DNA from: Spisula solida
Taxonomy: Eukaryota; Mollusca; Bivalvia; Venerida; Mactridae
DNA: 64,000 nucleotides
Assembly (NCBI GenBank): GCA_947247005.1
Contig: OX365954.1
Coordinates: forward strand, 5,286,001 to 5,350,000
Direction of reading: 5' to 3'
Of this stretch, positions 57,272 through 64,000 are shown piece by piece (the stretch's first letter is position 1; the number at the start of each line of letters is the position of its first letter). The translations under genes were made by a program, and so were the position numbers. The notes beneath the pieces are model-generated. The model searched no databases. It was not told the origin of the DNA and saw only the letters and a program-made list of their open reading frames with translations.

Positions 57272-58816
57272 CAGCTTATTCAACCCCAGGCTCATTCAAC
57301 CCCATAAAAGTACGGACTATTCAACCCCAACCCTAGGCTCATTCAACCCCAAGGCTCATTCAACCCCAGAGATTTTGAGGCTCATTCAACCCCAATTAAT
57401 TTTTTGTTATAATTAAGTAAATAAGTTAATCTGGATAAACTATGATATTTTTTTGTTTATTTGTTATAAGTAAATTTCTAGGTAAGGGATATTGACAAAC
57501 ATTGAAACTATAAACTACTCATTACCTGCGAGCCTTGAGCTAGCAGGTATTTTGGATAGCATAAAGTAAAAAGTCCATGGAGGGGCACGTGACCTGTTCT
57601 CGATGGTTTACGATTTCAAAAAGAAATAAAAAAAAGATGCATTTTGTAAGAATGTCGTGAACCAGACTAATTCCATTATTCCATGCGGATAACATCGGTC
57701 TTTGTCGCATTGCAATAGTTTATTTACCGAAGAAATCAGAACTGTCCGAAATTTCAGTGAGCGCTAGGCAATATTGAGACCATGGATCTAAACAGCAGGT
57801 GTCTGCAGCTGCATAAGCACAGCGCTTCCCAGTCAATTGTCATGGAATTATTTATGATCTTTGATATTGTTTAACACTGAAAACATGTCTTATGATAATA
57901 CCTTTTAATGAACTGATACGAGGTTTTATTTATAAGCATATAAATATTATATGGAACAAGGGAGTCATAATATGCAATTAAGTGTCTTGAAAATTGGTTT
58001 GTTATACATGAAATTATTTAACAATTTGTTGATAAATTTCGTTTGTCAAATTATCGTGCATATAGTTTTCCCAATTTGAAAGCTACCGGCCTATCGCGCT
58101 TATTTTTTTCTCACAATTTTGAGATTTCCATGCTTAATTTTATACACATCAGCTGTTGAATTATGCAGATAGAAGGTCGAGGATCCTGTCAATTCTCTGT
58201 CAAATGAAGCCGGTACATCATTTGCTCGCAGGAACTATTTGACTTGTACATGTATTCAAATGCGTTTTGATATCAATATGTGTAGGAACTTGAAAAAGTT
58301 TTCAAAAGAAGTTAAAAAATTACAGACATATCTTTATAGTGTCTTGTGTTACTGAATACATATTATTATAACCTTGTTTAATTCTGCCAGATGTATACAA
58401 ACTCTAAATTAATAATGTATATTCATTTTTAATTAATTAGTCTGTTTCTTTTGATTCGGATTTTCACAGTCTTTCTATAATTGTATATAATTATCTATAA
58501 CTATTAACAATTAAATCCAACTTATGTTTGTTAAAGTAGAATCTATGTATTCAAGGTAAAACATACTTTTTCCAAGTATTTCTATAATTATTGATTTTAT
58601 CAATAACTATCTATATATCTCAAAAAAATAAAAACACATTTATCTTTTAACATATTTATAAACTCAAAACACAAAATTAAAGAATACCCTTGCCTAACTT
58701 TTTTTTCATTGGGGTTGGATGAGCCTTACATATCTGGGGTTGAATGAGCCCTGGTTGGGGTTGAATGAGCTTGGGGTTGAATAATACTTAAAATCGCTTG
58801 GGGTTGAATAAGCCTG
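57272..58816. mobile_element. Foldback-like element with (GGCTCATTCAACCCC)n subterminal arrays
   Basis: Left end has five copies of CTCATTCAACCCCA-type units (57272-57400), right end about five in inverted orientation (58709-58816). The outermost repeats are CAGCTTATTCAACCCCA and TGGGGTTGAATAAGCCTG. The 1.3-kb interior is very AT-rich and non-coding. CTTCAAATGA (57258-57267) and CTTCAAATCA (58822-58831) may be the target duplication. Confidence 0.7.
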
Positions 58817-59864
58817 CTTCCCTTCAAATCATGAGGATGAGTTGTTTTCAGCATACGTGTACATGCGTGTCCTTCAAAGGTCACAGGTAGGGAAAAGTAG
58901 TTTAACTATTCGTGTGTGTGATAGAAGTTCAATCGTATGGACCGTATACATGTACAAGTTTATGTTTGCACATATACCACTTGCTGGTATTTTCGCGTTA
59001 AACCTATCCTCGCGGTAATTCGATTTTTTACGAAGATCTCAGAACAGCGCCACCTACTGTAAACATAAGTTACCTACATAGATTCAGCATCACTTTGAAT
59101 TGAACGTTAGTGCAAACTTTTGATTTGACTTTATTGATATGTATTCATATGGATGAAAATTAGTGCAAATGTTGATTTGACATTATCAATATGTATTCAA
59201 TTGGATTGCCATTCCTATACAAAGAAAGACAACTCCAATGTGCCTCGACGTCTAGCGGGGGACCATACCAGGAAACGGGAATGACATTTTACCGATATGG
59301 ATGTAAACAAAATGGCGCATGGAACATTCGTTATGTAACAGCGATTTTGATTGGGCAAATCTAAAGCACCTTGCATAACGCTCAGAAATACCCGATTTTA
59401 GTAGAATTCTTAAATTAATAATGAAATCAAACTTGCTCCAAATTGTAGTGCATTAAATGTTTAATAAATTGCATTAGATATTTTGAGACCCTGAGTTGTT
59501 GTGTGTGTAAATGTTTTTTGCCGCGAGAATACAATCAATTTTTTCCAATGTCAAGGTTATGATACATGTTTTAAAAATGGCCAAAAATAAAATTGTGTCG
59601 ATCTGACCAATATTTTGTCCATATAAATAAATCATTTAATGACCAAATTGGGTGAAGAAAAGAAACAAAGGCAATTATTTTATTTGTCATTATATGACTT
59701 TATTTTCTTAGTAACGCGAGAATACATCCAAACAGGGTACAAAATGTACAATGTACTCGTATAATGACATGACTGCCTAATATTACTAAATGTGCTATCA
59801 TTGTGATGCATATATGACTCCAATATGTTCACCCTAGTTTTCCCTCGTGATCGTAATCAGAAAT
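58817..59864. other. Non-coding region upstream of SARS1
   Basis: No repeat family or gene recognised. Contains AAAATGGCGC near 59310, a YY1-like word. A promoter of an unseen neighbouring gene cannot be excluded. Confidence 0.5.
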
Positions 59865-60077
59865 GTGAATTTATCACATGGTTAATGTCGCAAAGTGTAT
59901 TTATGAATTTATCATATGGTTGACGTCACATAGTGTATTTATGAATTTATCACACGGTTGACGTCACATAGTGTATTTATGAATTTATCAAATGGTTAAC
60001 GTCAAAGAGTGTATTTATGAATTCATCAAATGATTGACGTCAAAGAGTGTATTTATGAAGTCATCAAATGGTTGACA
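59865..60077. repeat. 38-bp minisatellite carrying CRE-like sites
   Basis: Between five and six units of GAATTTATCACATGGTTGAC GTCACATAGTGTATTTAT. Two units carry the perfect palindrome TGACGTCA (59921-59928, 59959-59966); later ones have TAACGTCA or TGACGTCAAAG. Confidence 0.85.
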
Positions 60078-60620
60078 TGAACGAGACTAGTTTGGACTGC
60101 ACAGGGGCTCAAATCCACTGAAGTGTACCTATTTTATAGTGCTATATGGCTACGTTCAACACGAAATAACATCATATAAATAGTTAAAAATGACTTTTGT
60201 CCACGGTTCAATTAGTTTTAACTGGGAAGAATAAATACTCTTGTACTGTCCCTGGTTTTAAACTGCTTGAGCGGCGAGGTATTTGTTAGATATGATGTAT
60301 TGTATATGTATGACGATTAGATAATGATTATTTGGGATATTGATACATTTACGACGAGAAAACAACGGGACGGTAGCCAAACAGACGATTTCGGTGCTCT
60401 TTTACCGAATGTTAGAATAAACTACAAGTGCTATGCATATTTCAATGCATCACGACCAAGGGACATTTATTAAGGGCCATCATCGGTCAATTCCAAATCT
60501 CTCACATGTAGTTTCAAAAGTAAAAGAATGGTGAAGCAAACAATTCCTTGGCAGTCGTAACGATCCATCTTTTACGCATTGCTCCGTGGTATTCGATCTC
60601 CTCGCCCAAAAATACGCATA
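60078..60620. other. Unassigned non-coding stretch
   Basis: No gene, RNA or repeat family recognised. Confidence 0.5.
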
Positions 60621-60625
60621 GACAA

Positions 60626-61545
60626 GATGAAACAAAGTTCGAATGATGGTGAAACAACGATGGTAGTACCATGATGAAACAAAGTTCGTATGATGGTGAA
60701 ACAACGATGGTAGTACGATGATGAAATATAGTTCGTATGTAGGGTTAACGTATGTTTTTTCGTGCTATAACGTCTGCAAAGTCCCGAGGGACGGTTGGTG
60801 CCCAAGCCCGTTACGATGGTAGTACGATGATGAAACAATGTTCGTATGATGGTGAAACAACGATAGTAGTACGATGATGAAACAATTTCCTAGCTATGTG
60901 CACTATGATGAACAAACGATGGCAATATGGTGAAACAAAGTTCGTATGATGGTGAAACAACGATGGTATGATAATGAAACAACGATGGTGCTATGGAGAA
61001 ACAACGATGGCGCGATGGAGAATCGACGATGGCGAAACAGCGACGGTATATTGTGCAACAACGATGGTACGATGGTACTACGGCACCCCTAAAATTCCCA
61101 GTAAACAGGCAAATAAACAATAATACCAACTTAAAACAAGCAATGAACTGTACACAAACTCAAAACTGTAACTTGTAACGTGAACAAAAACACAAACTGA
61201 AACTATATAACTAAATGTAACCAAGAACGTACTCATAACAGAAAACTGGAAACATAAACAATAACACAAACTGAAAATAAACAATGAACTGGATGCAAGA
61301 ATAAGCTCAAAACAGTAAACTGGTAACATGAACAATAAAACATACTGAAAATAAACAATGAACTGGATACAAGAAAAAAACTCACAATAGTAAACAGGAA
61401 ACATCAGCAATAACACAAACTGAAAATAAACAATGAACTGGATGCAAGAGCAAACTCAAAACAGTAACCTGGAAACATAAACAATAAAAAAAACCCTGAA
61501 AATAAACAATGAACTGGATACAAGAAGAAACTCAAAATTATTCAG
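60626..61545. repeat. Duplicated repeat module, copy 1
   Basis: First half: short tandem words GATGGTGAAACAACGATGG and ACGATGATGAAACAAAGTTC. Second half: about 70-bp tandem units AAACTGGTAACATGAACAAT AAAACAAACTGAAAATAAAC AATGAACTGGATACAAGA. A second module with the same order lies at 63086-63755. Minus-strand open frames (SYHRCFTI-type) are by-products. Confidence 0.8.
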
Positions 61546-63085
61546 CAAATGCTCTTTGTGTTACTGTCAGAAATCACTAAATAAAAGTGTTCTTTAGTTC
61601 TATGTAAAGTGACATTTGTCAGCCCGAGATTGCATCATGTTAAAGTCTATGGCCACTTGACAGACATACATAATTGAAAAGAAGTGTGTTTCAACATTTC
61701 AACTACACAATAAGACCAACTTAACGAGGGGTTATATTTCAGAAACAAATTATTCGTCAAAGGCGGTACACAATTTTGTACAGACGCACGGACGGCTTCA
61801 GTGTTGAATTTAACCTACTCTACACTACTTTCGCTTTGATATATATGCCAAACTCTCAAACCATTCAAGAAAAAACAGATTCACTACTCAACTCAAATCA
61901 TTCAATGCTTCTGGAATTAAAAATCAAATCTTAATAATACACAGTTAAAATGAGCACTTCCAACATAATATACTTGAAAGCTAGCACATATATGTAGTCA
62001 TCGAGAATCGATCATCAGGTAATCTTTTATATATTTCCCACTCCACTTTGATTTAAACTATTATATTCATTCCGGTTCCAACCAGTTCGCCGTGTTTGTC
62101 AGTCTAAATGGCTTGACACATATTTGAACTGCACTGGAGTCTGACTGTGTCATTGATTGTTCTATTCTTCATATTGTACGTACTATCAGTCCTGGATTTT
62201 TGTATTCTTGGTTACTACTATTATACTTCATCGTCGATTGTTGTATTCTCACAATTGTGCGGGAACATATACCTATGTGCACCCTCCGAAAGTACATATG
62301 TGCAGTAAAAAAGAGTGTTTATATACAAAATGTATAACAAAAGCTAAACATCATTGAACCACAACACGATGTTTGAGAATATGTGACTATGGACTAGTGG
62401 TTAGTGCAGTAAGCTTGCATACGGGTTCGAATACCGGCCTACGAAAATCATATTCTTCAATAAATAGTTAACAGACAAGATGTGCACTTTGCTGCACCAT
62501 GATATGAAGAAGTTCAATTGTTCAACCAACGCAGTCAGTGTCAAATTCACTCTTTGCTTTGAAACGACTCGACCACTTCAAGTGATTGTGTTGAGTAGTG
62601 ATATGCAACAACGTACGCATGATTGTGATTCGGACGCTACAGCATTGAGTGATTCAGTCCAGGTCTGAGTAATAACGCTAGTTATTGTAGTATAGACGAA
62701 TTCATTGTTTTGAACGCAAACAGTGCCAGTCAAGCCGTCAATATCAAATCACTTTCTGCTGTTTTAGCGACTCGTTCACTTGTGCTTTGGTGACTCGGAC
62801 GCATCAGCATTGAGTAACTCAGAATGATTTCCCAGCTCTGTGCAGTATACGATTCATAATAGTTATAACTGGTTCTCTCGAATAATATAATTATTACTTC
62901 TCATTTAATTCACTCTTTCACATTATTGATTGACATTAACCTAAGGCAGTTATGACTAAGGGAATGTCCAATGTCAAGGTTTTCTATTTAATTAACATTA
63001 TGGACGTACCTTACGCATCCGAGTCTTGCCACATCTTTCCTGCAGCTAAACAGAAGCGTGTTTTACTGCGCATGACTACTGGACG
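61546..63085. other. Unassigned stretch between the two repeat modules
   Basis: Contains a tRNA-like fragment (62383-62443) and two similar stretches near 62520-62660 and 62710-62830 (AACGCAGTCAGTGTCAAATT / AACAGTGCCAGTCAAGCCGT; CATTGAGT.A.TCAG). No gene recognised. Confidence 0.45.
62383..62443 (+). repeat. tRNA-like fragment
   Basis: A-box-like TGGACTAGTGGTTAGTGCA and B-box-like GGGTTCGAATACC, spaced as in tRNA genes, but the stem pairs do not close. Likely a SINE head. Confidence 0.4.
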
Positions 63086-63755
63086 TCGATGGTACGGTGG
63101 TGAAACAATGATGGTAAGATGGTAAAACAACGATGGTACGATGGTGAAACAACGACGATAAGATATTCAAACAACGATGGTAGTACGATGATGAACACAC
63201 GATGGCAATATGGTGAAACAAAGTTCGTATGATGGTGAAACAACGATGGTAGATGGTGAAACAAAGTTCGTATGATGGTGAAACAACGATGGTATGATGG
63301 TGAAACAACGATGGCGCGAAGGAGAAACAACGATGGCGAAACAGCGACGGTATATTTTGCAACAACTATGGTACGACGACACCCCTGAAATTCCCAGTAA
63401 ACAGGCAAATAAACAATACTATTAACTTAAAACAAGCAATGTACTGTACACATGACTAAATTCAAAACTGTAACTTGTAATGTGAACAAAAACACAAAGT
63501 AAAACTGTATAACTAAATGTGATCAAGAACATACTCAAAACAGTAAACTGTAAACATAAACAATAACACAAACAGTAAATAAACTATGAACTGGATGCAA
63601 TAACAAACTCAAAACAGTAAACTGGTAACATAAATAATAAAACAAACTGAAAATAAACAATGAACTGGATACAAGAACAAACACACAATTGTAAACTGGT
63701 AACATGAACAATAAAACAAACTGAAAATAAACAATGAGCTAGGTATTGTCTGACC
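63086..63755. repeat. Duplicated repeat module, copy 2
   Basis: Same order as 60626-61545: GATGGTGAAACAACGATGG words, GGCGAAACAGCGACGGTATA, AATTCCCAGTAAACAGGCAA, then the 70-bp AAACTGGTAACAT units. Confidence 0.8.
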
Positions 63756-63876
63756 AGATTAAACTGAGACTCCTTGTATAATTCGTTCAAGCCCGGATAT
63801 TTCCGAAGTTATAAAATTATATAATTACATTTGTCGCTATATGTGGCTTTATTGAGTTGCTACTAGATAACAATAT

Positions 63877-63940
63877 GTGATGGCTTAGTGGGTAAGTGTG
63901 CGGTTTGTAGACCACAATGTATCGGGTTCGAGACAAATAC
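63877..63940 (+). repeat. tRNA-like SINE head
   Basis: Perfect A-box TGGCTTAGTGG (63881-63891) and a B-box-like GGGTTCGAGAC about 33 nt further on. No closed acceptor stem and the window ends soon after. Confidence 0.45.
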
Positions 63941-64000
63941 AACATTTTTTATTTAACTTTTTTGTCTTTATATGCAAGTATGCGGCTATTGTACGTGAAT

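Noticed and set aside
60480..63790. Minus-strand open frames rich in SYHRCFTI and SLFHH repeats
   Set aside because: Generated by the GATGGTGAAACAACG tandem words; they overlap each other in several frames.

Overview
The window looks like nuclear DNA of a lophotrochozoan animal, most likely a bivalve mollusc. It is AT-rich, has many short exons with GT-AG introns, and two deeply conserved animal genes sit among dense families of small mobile elements of the kind reported from bivalves. Species was not determined. No bacterial genes, rRNA genes, CRISPR arrays or viral genes were recognised.

Genes. (1) From the left edge to about 40.6 kb, on the + strand, lies gamma-tubulin complex component 6 (TUBGCP6). 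The N-terminal exons are outside the window. I could place 29 exons by hand (1564-39207) that join into one continuous frame of 1,486 residues plus stop: an N-terminal region, the first gamma-tubulin-complex (GRIP1) domain, a charged helical segment, a long disordered repeat-bearing insertion, and the second (GRIP2) domain. (2) From 56958 down to 44164, on the - strand, lies cytosolic seryl-tRNA synthetase (SARS1), complete in 11 exons and 508 residues, with the TXE, motif 2 and motif 3 signatures. The two genes converge tail to tail with about 5 kb between stop codons. They share no pathway; one nucleates microtubules, the other charges tRNA(Ser).

Region by region. 0-1.5 kb: repeat. 1.7-13 kb: a giant TUBGCP6 intron holding a four-level nest of mobile elements (about 1.9-4.0 kb) and a roughly 7.5-kb minisatellite of 40-bp units (5.3-12.8 kb). 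13-39 kb: TUBGCP6 exons, with introns full of MITEs, a tRNA-derived SINE, Helentron-like elements and minisatellites. 39.2-40.7 kb: TUBGCP6 3' UTR. 40.7-44.1 kb: intergenic. 44.1-57 kb: SARS1, with a near-perfect 1.07-kb palindromic element in intron 1. 57.3-58.8 kb: a foldback-like element just upstream of SARS1. 58.8-64 kb: no gene recognised; a 38-bp minisatellite with CRE-like sites, a duplicated repeat module and tRNA-like fragments.

Most interesting signals: the palindromic element with long ~98% identical arms, an exact 8-bp target duplication and a promoter-like centre; several repeat families that share one terminal plan (inverted subterminal repeat, short hairpin, CTTGTT end), suggesting Helentron-type transposition, with an empty site visible in a paralogous repeat; and two copies of one such family ending exactly 11 nt upstream of two different TUBGCP6 exons.
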